This document shows, piece after piece, positions 12,406 through 23,015 of a stretch of 64,000 nucleotides of DNA. Location of the stretch: the NCBI RefSeq assembly GCF_041146395.1, contig NC_091010.1, positions 53,216,001 to 53,280,000 of the forward strand, written 5' to 3'. The stretch is from Eulemur rufifrons. Lineage: Eukaryota > Chordata > Mammalia > Primates > Lemuridae. Within the stretch, counting starts at the first letter, position 1; each line of letters starts with the position of its first letter. The notes under the pieces were generated by a model, which saw nothing but the letters and a program-made list of their open reading frames with translations, did no database searches and had not been told where the DNA came from. A program made the translations under genes and the position numbers.

Positions 12406-12769
12406 AGTTCTGTACCCTTTAACCTCTGGGCTTTATGAGGCCTCATCTTGGTGTGTGAAGTAGAAAGGAAGGAAGGAAGATATTGGCCAAGGGAGCAGAA
12501 TATGTGCGTCCCAGGAGAGAGAGAGGAAAAACAAACAAACAAACAAATAAAAACCCCCACAACCATGACATATTGAAGGCATGGGGAGGAGTCTGCATGT
12601 CTAGAATCAGGGACAGGAACAGAGTATAGGGTTGAGAGGAAGGCAGGAACTGAGAGTGAAAAGGAAGTCTGGCACTAGAATTCGATAAGTATTAAATAAC
12701 TTCCCAAGAAATTTGATAGGTAATTAGAAGGCACTGGAATATTTATATTAGGAGTGAATCAAGTAAAAA
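12406..12769. other. Unannotated sequence with short AAAC/GGAA simple repeats
   Basis: 'ggaaggaaggaa' near 12466-12478 and 'aaacaaacaaacaaac' near 12530-12546. Otherwise unique. Confidence 0.5.
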
Positions 12770-13012
12770 CTAATAGGTATTAAATATTTACCTGGCTTTT
12801 ATATATCCCAGTTCCTTTGGCCTCATTAAAAGCCTAGAAAATAATTATTATTATTAACTTTATTTCAGAAATGGGAAAACCAAAAGTATAGAGAAGTTAA
12901 GTAACCTGACCAAGGTCATAATGCAAGAAAACTATGCAACCAAGATTTGAACCCAGACACTTGACTCTAGAACTTAAGCTCTACTCTGAATGTTATAATG
13001 CCTCCTATGTCT
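12770..13012 (-). repeat. MIR SINE remnant
   Basis: Well preserved reverse-complement MIR: 'gagaagttaagtaacctg', 'accaaggtcataatgcaag', 'gatttgaacccagacac'. Confidence 0.8.
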
Positions 13013-14939
13013 TGTCTTTATTTGGAAAAAGGCAACAGAGATCAGAAAAAGGCTGTGGGGATGGACAGAGATTACACAACCGGAGGGCAGGGTTGTGTCT
13101 TTAACTACATTCCTGCCTGTTTAACTCATAAGCATTGCTTCCTTGACTGACTAACGGCCTAAGGTATAAACTGACTACTTCCCATTTAGGCTGTTTTCTG
13201 TAACTTTAAATTTGAGCAGTGGAGCTATACACATGTGTGGCCTGGAAAATGTTCATGTCCAAAGTAAGCTTGCTCTCCCTATCTTGGCTCTACCTTTCGC
13301 ATGCCTGTCAGGAATTCCTTCCATAGGTAGACTGACCAAGTCCTGATTTGCCTGGAACTTTCCTCATATTAGCACTGAAAGTCCTTGGTGCTGAGTAAAT
13401 CTGAATGGTTAAAAGCATTCTTCCTTCTCTTAGTGAACAACCTAACTGTATTCTTCTTTAAAGAAAATTTTACAAAGTGGTTGTGTATTTATGGCAAAAG
13501 ATGCTTTCTTAAAACTCAGAGGAAATCAGCTTTTTGTTTTGGAGAATTTCTAGACAACTTTCACTGACAATTGCAGACGCATCATTAGCTGTCCGGAAAC
13601 CCAGGCCTGGCCGATGGAAGGGCGCCCTCTACCAGTAGAGTCATGCTAATGCAGGCCATAAGGCAAAATCAGACCTGTCCCCAAGTGCGGCGTTTCCTTG
13701 ATATTACGACTTCATTTACTTCTGTAATATAATTTTTACATACCAATTAGAGTTTTTCTGGGAATGATATTTGGTGACCTAAACCAGTGTAAATGTAAAC
13801 AAGTTTTAATGAGCCAAAAATCAGCATTTTTCTACTCAGAAGATTCAAATAACAGGATTCCTTAGCATACTCATTTCAGCATTATCCATTGACCTTCCCC
13901 AAAGTTCTCCTATTTGTGGGTTATTATAAAGGTCATCATCAATAGATTTTCTTTTTGACCATCCAAAAATGCTTTACATAGCTACACAATCACCGCAAAG
14001 GATATGGTGTTTGGGAAACAAAAGGAAACTTCAAACCACAGTGGTGCTTACAACCCAGGCTGAGGGTTGCTGCATACGGTTTTGCATCTGGCTTTGAGGC
14101 TGGCAGGGGCTGGAATCCAGCCTGCTGTCCATTCACCAACACAGCCCCCATGGGGTTGCATCTGGCCAGAGTGGGTGTGTTTCTCTAATTCAAACAAAGT
14201 TGCTACGTGGTGCTATAAAGACTAGACTGAGCCCTGGACCTTTTGCTAAGTTAGCCAATAGTTACTCACTTACAAAGTATAATTTAGGACAATTGCTGAT
14301 TATGAATGGAGGTAACAAACCAACAAAAACTTGAACTTATCTACTCATAGAGGGAATTGCTTAAAAGAAAAACAGACCTGAGAATAGTTTTATAGTTGGA
14401 CTTCAGAAACAAGAGAACCATCAAAATTCTCTTCTCATTCTTGCGTTAGTGTCATTCTTTTCTCCTATCTCAGAGCAGCTTTCTCCACATGGCTGAAAAC
14501 ACAACTTCCAAGAGCCCCCTAGTTTTATGTCTCATAGATTTAGTCCCAGGGAGAGACTGATCATGTTTTTCCTGGTGCCAAGTCCAAAAGTCCTAGCAAA
14601 GTGAATCATTGTCCCGGCTTGAGTCAGGTACTCAATCAAACATGGTCAGAAGGATGGAGTCCTAGGAAAATGTTGTGTCTCTAGAAACCATACAGATGGA
14701 GTGAAGGCTAGAGGTGTTGTTTCCTTGGACAAAGAGAAATACATGTCTTAGAAGGTGACCTAAAGGTCTATCTGAACAATTAAGTGTCATTTCAACTATA
14801 TAAAAAAGGTAAGACCATGCATTAATCACAGAATTGGCTTTAACTCCCCATAATGCATAACATAAAAAAGGAGAAGGAAATATGTATACTCAGCTTAAAT
14901 CCTCAAACGTCTCATTCCTAAATTCCAACCTGTACAGTT
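13013..14939. other. Unannotated sequence
   Basis: I recognise no repeat or gene. Base composition is more balanced around 13580-13700 and 14040-14180 than in the flanks, but there is no open frame or splice-like structure I can support. Confidence 0.45.
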
Positions 14940-15180
14940 CTTTTACATTTTATTCTGTTTAAATTCTACTTACCTCCGAGGCTCAATTTATATCTCCTGC
15001 TCTAATAAGCTTTCCCCAGTGTCATATTCTTCACTGAATTTTCTCTTATGTCCATTCTGAGGCACTGACAGCTTGATTCACACATTACCTCCCTTCATCA
15101 TACATTGAGTTAATTGTTCATTAATGAGATTTTAAATTCCTTGAATCCTTCATAATAATCATGATAGACAGGACTATTAA
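14940..15180 (+). repeat. L2 LINE 3' remnant
   Basis: Degenerate L2 3' pattern with 'gaggctcaatttatatct' and 'aataagctttccccag', ending near 'aaattccttgaatcctt'. Confidence 0.5.
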
Positions 15181-15350
15181 TTAACAATCACCTACCTTTA
15201 TTTCCTACAAGTTGAGCCACAGCACAGGGTGTACTCTCTATGAATATGTTTGGGAACAGATCTTGGGAAGATAAGACTCAGCATCGCTTATACAAAGAAG
15301 ACTGAATAGCCACAGTAAGCTTACCAGATGAGTACCAGGGACACTTACTG

Positions 15351-15850
15351 TGTTAGAGTTCTACAGAGAAACAGAACCAATAGATAGATAGATAAAGAGA
15401 GAATTTACCATGGGAAATGGTTCACTCAATTATGGAGGCTAAGAAGTCCCATGATATGCCGTCTACAAGCTGGAGAAACAGAGAAGTTGCTAACTCAGTC
15501 TGAGTCCAAAAGCCTAAGAAGCTGGGAGGTCGCTGGCATATGTCCTGGAGTCCAAAGGCCCAACAACCTGGAGTTCTGATGTCTAAGGGCAGAAGAAGAT
15601 AAATATCTCAGCTCCAGAAGAGACGGTGGATTCTCCCTTCCTCTGCTTTTTTTGTTCTATCAGGGCCCTCAATGGATTGGATGATACCCACCCATATTGA
15701 TAAGGTCAGATCTTGTTTACTCAGTTTACTGATTTAAATGCTCATCTTTTCTGGAAATATCCTCACAGACATACTAAGAAATAATGTGTAATCAGGTATC
15801 TGGGTACTGTTTAATCCAAGTCAAGTTGACACCTAAAATAAAGTGTCACA
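15351..15850 (-). mobile_element. MLT2-type LTR (ERVL class), solo
   Basis: Reverse-complement ERVL LTR. It opens with 'ttctacagagaaacagaacc' followed by a short GATA stretch, then 'tatggaggctaagaagtc', 'ccatgatatgccgtctac', 'cctggagttctgatgtc', 'ccctcaatggattggatga' and 'agtcaagttgacacctaaa', ending 'gtgtcaca'. The blocks fill about 500 bp, close to a complete LTR. No internal element is adjacent. Confidence 0.8.
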
Positions 15851-16474
15851 CTTACTTTAGACTGACTGAAATATACGCTAAGGAATGATTACAGCTGGAA
15901 GCTAGACACACGTGTTTGTAATATCAGTGACATGGCTTTGGCCCCCATATATTGTTATAAATGAATGAAGTGAAAGGACCATTATTCTGTCTCTTCAATT
16001 GTCTACTTAAAGTAACTTCTTAAAGAAAGAGGAAGTTCAGAAAATTTACAAAAGGGGCATACTTTTTTGTTGTTTCTAAAAGGCAGAGGAATTCATGATT
16101 CAACACAGATTTCTAGATGCGAAGCTTGTCAAGTCAGGCAGTGAAAGTGATTACTAGCTCACTAATTAGAAATAATTAAGGTGGCAATTGATTTAAATTG
16201 GTAGAAAAATAAATTTTGGAGTCATATTTAATAGGCACAATAACTAGAATTTGATTAACAAAATGTTACAAGAAAATGTTCCACAGAGAACACCTTGTTT
16301 AGTGAACTCTTCATGAAGATTTGTCATTAGCATATTTATTGTTAGGGTGAGAATAATTTTCCCAGAGTGATGGAAAATAGCTTTTTCTCTGAAGTAAAAT
16401 AATGTATTCTTTTATACTTGTTACATTATTTGTATTTAATTTAACCTGAAAATGTTTTCTTCTTTTTGTGTAGC
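15851..16474. other. Unannotated sequence
   Basis: No recognisable repeat or gene. Confidence 0.45.
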
Positions 16475-16690
16475 ACTTTGTAGTTCAAAAGCACTTTCTC
16501 ATTTAAATCTCCCATGATCTATCAGGTAAGTCAAGTAGAATTGCTAGCCTTCCACAAACAAAAATGTGAGGCTTAAAGATATTTTATGAATTTCCCGAGA
16601 TCTAAGACCAGTGAGTCATGGGATAGGATCAGAGAGCAATAGAGTCAAGTTCTTTCTGATACAGCAAGTAAACACTGAGCTAAATTGCAC
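16475..16690 (-). repeat. MIR-like SINE remnant
   Basis: 'agcactttctcatttaaatc', 'caggtaagtcaagtag' and 'gtgaggcttaaagat' follow reverse-complement MIR order. Degenerate. Confidence 0.45.
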
Positions 16691-16959
16691 CAATTTCAAG
16701 CCATTGAGGTCTGAATATATTACACTTTTCTTTAAAGACATATGTTGATGTACCTATAGGAAAATTACAGGATTAAAAAAATCCAATAAGCACAAAATTC
16801 TCTTCACTCCTAAACTAACTCCTCAAGTTATTAGGGGCAATGTGTACAAGGCATTATGGTCTGGGAGGAAGGAACTTACCGCCTTCCTGATTTTGGCTGA
16901 ACTCAGGTCTGCTGTAAATCTTATCACTCCTTTTTCTGTTGACATATTACAATTTAAAA

Positions 16960-17110
16960 GTAATGATATATATGAGTCAAATTAAATATATATAATTAAA
17001 TATATAAATGTGTGGTTTTGGGTATATACATATGTACATATAAATTTATATATATAATTATATATTATGTATAATTATAATGCAAATAATATATAATATT
17101 TGCATAATAT
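16960..17110. repeat. AT-rich low-complexity tract
   Basis: Dominated by alternating 'tatata' and 'ataatta' words, with palindromic patches such as 'ataattatata'. Likely low-complexity DNA rather than a gene. Confidence 0.8.
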
Positions 17111-17555
17111 ATACACAATCACTTATATTTGCTTAAATGAATTAATATTTCCTTCCTTCTTTATCTAATAAGAGCAGATAATTGGACTTAATTGATATTT
17201 TGAGGTTGCATCTGTATCCTCTATGTTTTCTCTGTCTGCACTCCTCTTGCAGAAATATGTTTATAGAGGAAATTGGATTTACTGTTTGCATAACCCAATA
17301 TATTTAGTTGGTGGCTCTGCAGGTCCAATTAACTCCTCTAACAATACAAGTGAAATGAGGTTATTGGATTATGTTGGTAGGCAATTAAACTTGATTTGAT
17401 AGAATACTCCTTGTAAACTTATTTAAAGTTAAGAAAATGTATCTAAAAAATACTGCATGGAATGGTGAGAAGTCTTGGAGAAAATTGGAAGATTGATTAT
17501 TTTGTTTTATATAAGGAAATGTAACATATGGTCCCTAATTTATATTGAGAGAAAG
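17111..17555. other. Unannotated sequence
   Basis: Nothing recognised upstream of the L1 3' end. Confidence 0.4.
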
Positions 17556-17961
17556 GAATTCTTTTTTAAATATTTAATCGACAAATAAACATTGTATGTA
17601 TTAAAGGTGAACTACACAGTGATTTGATATACACATACATTGTATAACAATTTCCACAATCAAATTAACTCTTTCATTGCCAGCTATGTCATACCTTAAT
17701 ACTTAGAATTTGTTCATCTTATATTTGAAAAATTGTACCTTTTGATCAGCATTTCCGTATTTCCCATTACCACTAGCTCTTGTAATTACTTTTCAACTCT
17801 CTGCCTTCTATAAGTTTGACTTTTTTAGAGTCCACATATACGTTTGATAATATGGTATCTGTCTTTTTATGTCAGGCTTACTTCATTTAGGATTATGTCC
17901 TCCATGTCCATGTTGTTGCAAATAGCAAGATTTCCTTCTTTTAATGGCTGCATAATATTCC

Positions 17962-17964
<3 letters not shown>

Positions 17965-17994
<30 letters not shown>
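17965..17994. repeat. (GT)15 microsatellite inside L1 ORF2
   Basis: Fifteen uninterrupted GT units where L1 normally has 'ccattgtgtatatatacc', so the repeat grew from an existing short GT/TA tract within the L1. Confidence 0.95.
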
Positions 17995-17996
<2 letters not shown>

Positions 17997-18696
17997 CACA
18001 TTTTTTATCCATTCATCTATCAACTACAGCTGAATAATATTCCATTGTATGTGTGTATATATATAAATTTATACACATACCTCACATTGTCTTTATAGAA
18101 ATAGATATATCTCACATTTTCTTTATTCATCCAACACTTAAGTTTTTTCTATACCTTAGCTCTCATGACTAATGCTTCAGTGAATATAGAAGTACAGATA
18201 GCTCTTTGTAATACTGATTTTATTTCCTTTGTATGTACCCAGAGGTGGGATGGCTGGATCACATGGTAGTTATATTTTTAATTTTTTTGAGAAAACTTCA
18301 TACTGTTTCATAATGATGCTGCCAATTTACATTCCCACCAACAGTGTACAAGTGTTCCTTTTTCTGCACAGCCTCACCAACACTTTTTATATTTTGTCTT
18401 TTTGATAACAGCTATCCTAACAAATGTGAAGTGATATCTCATTGTTGCTTTGATTTGCATTTTTCTGGTAACTAGCGATTTTGAACACCTTTTATAAACT
18501 CATCGGCCAGTTGTATGTCTTCTTTGGAAAAATGTCTATTCAGGTGCTTCTCCTATTTTTAAATCAGGTTATTTGTTTTTTGCTCTTCTGCTATATGAAT
18601 TCCTTATATATTTTGGATGTTATCAATAACTACTTATCAGATATATGGTTTGATAAGGAGCTTTAAAAATTTTTTTTACATTTTTTTTTTTTTTAA

Positions 18697-18794
18697 GGCT
18701 GGTCAAGTGAAGCAGTGGGAGTGGAAGAGGAACAAAGGAACCCGTAACTGACTGTGATCAATTAGTTGTAAACACCACTGCACTTGGATCAACC
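18697..18794 (-). pseudogene. Retroposed Y3 RNA pseudogene
   Basis: Read on the minus strand, this segment begins 'ggttgatccaagtgcagtgg', continues 'tgtttacaactaattgatca' and ends 'cccactgcttcacttgacc' then 'agcc'. This matches the approximately 100-nt vertebrate Y3 RNA along its full length, including both strands of the conserved lower stem that Ro60 binds in genuine Y RNAs. An A-rich tail follows its 3' end (T-rich on the plus strand, 18671-18694). A 14-bp direct repeat with one mismatch flanks it: 'gataaggagcttta' at 18652-18665 and 'gataaggagtttta' at 18797-18810. Tail plus duplication show L1-mediated retroposition into the older L1. Several substitutions, including in the 5' stem, and an internal position argue against function. 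A genuine Y3 gene would have an upstream type-3 Pol III promoter, whereas only L1 sequence lies upstream here. Confidence 0.9.
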
Positions 18795-18944
18795 TAGATA
18801 AGGAGTTTTATATCAGATTTATTAAATAGTCTTTCCCATTCCATAAGTTTCATTTTTATTTTGTTAACTGTTTTCTTTGCTGTGCAGAAGCTTTTTAGTT
18901 TGAAGAAATTCCACTTGTTATTTCTTATTTTGTTTCCTGTCCTT

Positions 18945-19175
18945 GACTTGTTTGAGTTTTTTGTAGATTCTGGATATTAGCCTATATCAGATGTATAGTT
19001 TGTGAATATTTTCTCCTATTCTGTAGGTTGTCTATTTACTCTGTTGTTTATTTCCTTTGCTGTGCAGAAGCTTTTTAATTTAATTAAGTCCCATTTATTT
19101 ATTTTTGTTATTGCTGTATTTGCCTTTGGGGTCTCAGTCATAAATTCTTTGTGTGGGCCATTTATGCATTGTTTA
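18945..19175 (-). mobile_element. Second L1 ORF2 segment, overlapping the first
   Basis: Repeats the same ORF2 region as the end of the preceding L1. 'ctttgctgtgcagaagcttt' appears at about 18876 and again at about 19058, each followed by the same kind of sequence, and 'attctggatattagcc' restarts the series. Neither a 3' end nor a poly-A tail is present, so this is either a piece of a second L1 or a duplicated segment. Confidence 0.75.
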
Positions 19176-19349
19176 TTTCTTCTGTTTCTATAAATTGAGT
19201 GCTCATATCCTTTAAATCCACTTCTATTTAAGTTGTATTGATTTATAGTAGTTCATTATATATTCTGTGTAATGTCCTTATCATTTAAGCTTTATTTATA
19301 GAGCCTTTGGAATCTACAAATCTTTCCTTTATGTCTTTATTTAGATGTA

Positions 19350-19520
19350 ATTACTTAAAAATTACAATGCTGTTTACATCCCTTATCCTGTATAATCTTC
19401 CCAAGAATCTTTAAGGCTCCCATTTTACAAATGAGAAAATGAAGGTATACTGAAGTTAACTGTAGGGTTTAAGGAAGATTCTAAGCAGTTGGTAGAAAAA
19501 GGTCTTCTAATTCTTAATTC
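19350..19520 (-). repeat. MIR SINE remnant
   Basis: 'cttcccaagaatctttaagg', 'cccattttacaaatgagaaa' and 'atgaaggtatactgaag' are in reverse-complement MIR order. Confidence 0.65.
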
Positions 19521-19569
19521 TCTGCTGACTACACTGGCCCTGAAGGTCATGCAATATTTAAAAAGAAAA

Positions 19570-19792
19570 AAATAATTGTGTCTGGCCAGCTAAACATGCA
19601 AGACTACTGCAAGAAGGAAGAGAGATTGAACTCAGCTATGCTGTTACAAAATATGTATAATTATTATGTGTCAGTTTACACCAAAAGGTGAAAGAGTTTT
19701 TAAACAACTAAGGGAACTAATGGAAAGTACTGGAAAGCCTTAAAGGGGAAGTTGGTCAATGAGATTAGGCCATCTATGTTTGCTAATTGGTG
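19570..19792 (+). repeat. LTR-like interspersed repeat, copy B (5' part)
   Basis: The last 120 bases align with the reverse complement of 6300-6400, sharing 'gttggtcaatgagattaggc' and 'gtttgctaattggt'. The element is then broken by an L1 and resumes at 20227. The left edge is approximate. Confidence 0.55.
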
Positions 19793-20226
19793 CTTTTTTT
19801 TTTTTATAATTTCAGCATATTATGGGTGTACAAATGTTTAGGTTACGTATATTGCCCTTGCTCCCGCCCCCAGTCAGAACTTCAAGCATGTCCAGCCCCC
19901 AGACGGTGCTCATCGCACTCATGATGTATGTATATACCCATCCCTTTCCCCCAATCTGCCCAATGCCCCATGAATGTTATTCCTATATGTGCATGTGGGT
20001 GTTGATCAGTTAAAACCAATTTGATGGTGAGTACATGTGGTGCTTATTTTTCCATTCTTGGGACACTTCACTTAGTAGAATGGGTTCCAGCTCTATCCAG
20101 GATAATACAAGAGGTGCTACATCACCATTATTTCTTATAGCTGAGTAGTACTCCATGGTATACATATGCCACATTTTATTAATCTACTCATGTATTGATG
20201 GGCACTTGGGTTGTTTCCACATCTTT
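19793..20226 (-). mobile_element. Young-type L1 3' end, 5'-truncated, inserted in LTR-like repeat
   Basis: Read on the minus strand, it runs from ORF2 end ('gtggaaacaacccaagtgcc', 'taccatggagtactactcag') through a 3' UTR to 'cataatatgctgaaatt'-like sequence and a poly-A tail (poly-T near 19794-19806 on the plus strand). The same 3' UTR is seen at 35053-35340 and 55896-55983. Comparison with copy A shows the host repeat is interrupted between 'gctaattggt' and 'aggctcctac'. Target duplication is masked by T-runs. Confidence 0.85.
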
Positions 20227-20600
20227 TCAAAGTTAGGCTCCTACTGTCTCATAGAGACTGAGAAATGGAGATCCTATCTTTCTTCATAATTATTAATACA
20301 TTTCAAAGGGATGCCTCCCAGATCCTTGAGAAAGACATTTCTGGGTTATAGAAGATTTCAAAGGGGCAGAGAAAGAATTTTTAATTTCAAGTTTTCTCAA
20401 GTAAATACTCTAAGAAAAGAGAGGTCGGGGGCCTATCATCAGGAAGAAACCTGTCCAAACTTTGCTCAAACTGAAGAAAAATGTAAGGCTATCTTGGTCA
20501 GGGGTGAATGTATTTGCATTTTGAATACTATTCTAAGAAATGACTCATTATAATGTGTGATTGTTTTATTAATAGTACTCATTTTTATGAGTTTGTTTCA
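20227..20600 (+). repeat. LTR-like interspersed repeat, copy B (3' part)
   Basis: Resumes with 'aggctcctactgtct' and continues with 'ccttgagaaagacattt', 'caaaggggcagagaaagaa', 'caagttttctcaagtaaa' and 'ctctaagaaaag', each matched in copy A. The 80-codon open frame at 20311-20553 falls in this repeat and parallels a 66-codon frame in copy A. I regard both as fortuitous frames of the repeat, not genes. Confidence 0.6.
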
Positions 20601-21489
20601 AAAGAGAAAAATTCAATTCTAAGTAGTTTATTATTTTCATAATTCAGGACAGTAAGATACAGATGCTTGAATGGTGACCCCAAGACTGCCTCTGTCTCAT
20701 ATTATCTTTTCATCCATTTATCCAGCTACAGATCTATGTTTGCTCCTAGGCTGTAAGTTGCACAGCACTTCCTTGTTGAGCCCATTCTCTCCTGCTAGAT
20801 GGGCTCTCTCCACATGGAGCCCTGAGGAAGCAAGCAGGTGAGAAAGTTACCATGATCTGTCACAATGTATGCCCAGATTTCAGTGTGCCCTGCACGGGGC
20901 CAATGTCTCCTCTCCCTCAGCCACCCATACCCTCAGCTCTTTTCTCTGGGAGGAAAGTGACTCTTTTTCCACCTGAGCAAGAATTGTCAAAAGATAGAAA
21001 AAAGTCATTTGTGCATTAAAAAATCCTCTTCATTAGCTCTTGCAATTTTCAGGCCAGTGCCCTAGAGAGTTGCTTATGCTACAGGTTAAATTTAGTCTAG
21101 TATTTCAGGGTGATAGAGGAGTTTTTGTTTTTTGTTTTTATTGTTTTTTGTTGTTGTTGACTCTGGTCACTAGGAGTACAGTGAGTTTCCAAATGATTAA
21201 CTCTAACTGAGAGAAGACCACAAACAACATCCCCACACATACACACATCTACCCACCCAGGAGAAGACGACCGTGGGAAGAACATACATTGGCTGTTTGC
21301 TGAGACGTTAAGTTTCTCCTGCAGAGATTCATTCATCAGAGCACTGAGGAGGTGGCTTTAACTCAGCTGGATCTATGGTCAATAATTCATGCTGCCCACT
21401 GGGATTTAGCTTACAATATGTATCTTCTTTAAAGGGTAAACTATAATCCACACCAAAGATTTAGGAATAAAAACTTATAATATGTCAAA
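20601..21489. other. Unannotated sequence
   Basis: No repeat recognised. 21120-21165 is T/G-rich ('tttttgttgttgttgact'). A 79-codon reverse frame at 21097-21336 has no recognisable domain. Confidence 0.4.
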
Positions 21490-21605
21490 GCTGCAAAAAG
21501 CCTTATATTAATGTACGTCATTTTCTGAGAGAAGAGGTTGAAGTCCAGTGGAGTTACATGTTTGCCCAAGTTTACATAGCTCAAAACAAAACCAAACAAA
21601 GCAGA
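21490..21605 (-). repeat. MIR SINE remnant (partial)
   Basis: 'gagaagaggttgaagtcc' then 'gtttgcccaagtttacatag' match the reverse-complement MIR core. Confidence 0.55.
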
Positions 21606-22169
21606 TCTCCACTGCTTGCTTCTCTTTTATAATAGTTCTTCTATTGGCCACTTGCTCATTTCTAATCTTAATTCATCTAGTTTTTTTTAATCCAAAGATA
21701 AATTATATCTCACAATGAAATATCTCCTTCCCTCAAATAAATATATATATATATGTTGTAAGTTTTCATTAAAATTCATATATACCATAGATTTTCTATG
21801 ATTTGTTCATCTCAAAAATCCAGAGAATGAGCTGCTAAGAAACTGAATCAGGAATTCTGTTTTTACATAGTTAATGCCCAATTGAACCCTCTTTTATAGG
21901 AGATTGTAGCATTGTAAAAAGAGAGAGAAATCCATCATATAGATGATAAAACAGAGACCCGTAGTTTCTCAGGAACAAACAAATAGAGCTAAACAAAATC
22001 TTTCAAGATAACCTAACATGTAAGTAAGGAAGCTGCATTTAAAGCCGAACATTTTTTTGTTCTTGTTGTTTCTAAACTTCATGTTCTTTCTTGCCTATTA
22101 TATTACCCCAAGGAAAGCATTCTCTCTGCAACATGACCTCCCGTGATTCTCATTTAATGAGGATTTTGA
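21606..22169. other. Unannotated sequence
   Basis: AT-rich, including 'aaatatatatatatatatg' near 21738-21756. A degenerate MIR-like block ('gataaaacagagaccc') near 21945 is too short to call. Confidence 0.4.
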
Positions 22170-22370
22170 GAGGATGGTGTCAACTAAGTTCTCATAAATG
22201 GACAAATAGAAAGAGGAAGATATACAATTTTAATATTTTGTACTTTTGGAAACAGGCAGAGAAGCCTAGTGATTTCATAAAGTTCACAACAGGAGCTAGT
22301 GGTAGGACCAGCCTGTAAACCAGACACCGTACCTTCAGGGCCAGAGCACTTTCCACCACATTCTGCTACT
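22170..22370 (-). repeat. MIR SINE remnant
   Basis: Reverse-complement MIR with 'ggcagagaagcctagtga', 'cacaacaggagctagtgg' and 'agagcactttccaccac'. Confidence 0.7.
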
Positions 22371-22859
22371 CAGAGATGGGAAGAAGGGAGCCACATTTAT
22401 TTTGATGTCAGTGATTTTTTTTCCCCTAAATAAAGCTAAATTGTCTTCTTCACACAAGATAGTAGATCACGAGGATGGATGTTTGCTCCATAGCCAGGCT
22501 CTGGGAGCTGCTGGAGCATCTCAGGAATTATGGTTTTTTCCCACCTGCTCTCAGTCCAGTTGACCCAGAGAAGCTATAAAAGGAACACTAGCGAAAGAAT
22601 CTCCACACTAGGCAAAGGTCAGGCCCTGGCGGTCTTCTGATGGGCCTCACACTGAGAGCCGGAGACTTGGCTGCCTTGAGCTGTACTTTAGGATGAATGT
22701 CCAAGAGAGAGACCACTGCTGTTTCCCATTTGAGCACGCATCTATTTACTTAGTGCAAACTTAACTTGTAAATGGTCTCTGCACGTTGCAAATCCCAGGG
22801 ACAAATTGTTTACTTTTGAGTAAGTATGAGATTAAACATTTCTAAAGACATGTATGAAG
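22371..22859. other. Unique sequence with a TATA-like motif
   Basis: No repeat recognised. A good TATA-box match, 'ctataaaagg', lies at 22574-22583 in a patch less AT-rich than its surroundings, with 'cacctg' E-box-like sequence about 35 bases upstream. No exon or transcript start can be supported from sequence. See findings. Confidence 0.3.
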
Positions 22860-23015
22860 TTCTGCCATAGCTATCATCTCATTAAACTTTGAACTAACCC
22901 CAATGAGTTACTATCCTCACATTTCATAGAAGAAACTATGACTTAACTGTGTAGGTCCTGAGTAGTATACTGAGCCAAGACTTGAAATTTATCCTTCTGC
23001 TTTCAATGGTTTATG
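22860..23015 (-). repeat. MIR SINE remnant
   Basis: 'catctcattaaactttgaac', 'agaagaaactatgacttaac' and 'ctgctttcaatggtttatg' in reverse-complement MIR order. Confidence 0.55.

Larger units (their letters stand above)
17556..18944 (-). mobile_element. L1 LINE, 3' UTR and end of ORF2 (older L1M class)
   Basis: On the minus strand this is an L1 from its 3' UTR (about 17560-17830, with 'acagtgatttgatatacac') into the ORF2 3' half. Reverse-complement hallmarks are 'ttaatggctgcataatattc', 'gaggtgggatggctggatc', 'ttacattcccaccaacagtg', 'gaagtgatatctcattgt' and 'ctttgctgtgcagaagc'. ORF2 is broken by substitutions and small indels. The element is interrupted at 18666-18796 by a retroposed Y3 RNA copy and contains a GT microsatellite. 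Divergence suggests it predates the lemur-specific elements in the window. Confidence 0.88.

Noticed and set aside
15380..15400. Short GATA microsatellite
   Set aside because: It is part of the MLT2-type LTR sequence, which carries such a stretch near this end.
18697..18794. Functional Y3 RNA gene
   Set aside because: Target duplication and A-rich tail show a retro-copy. Substitutions affect the stem and no Pol III type-3 promoter lies upstream.
20311..20553. Basic 80-codon frame with a similar frame at 6031-6231 (reverse)
   Set aside because: Similarity between the two reflects the shared LTR-like repeat at the DNA level, and similarity extends equally outside the frames, so it is not evidence for a conserved protein.
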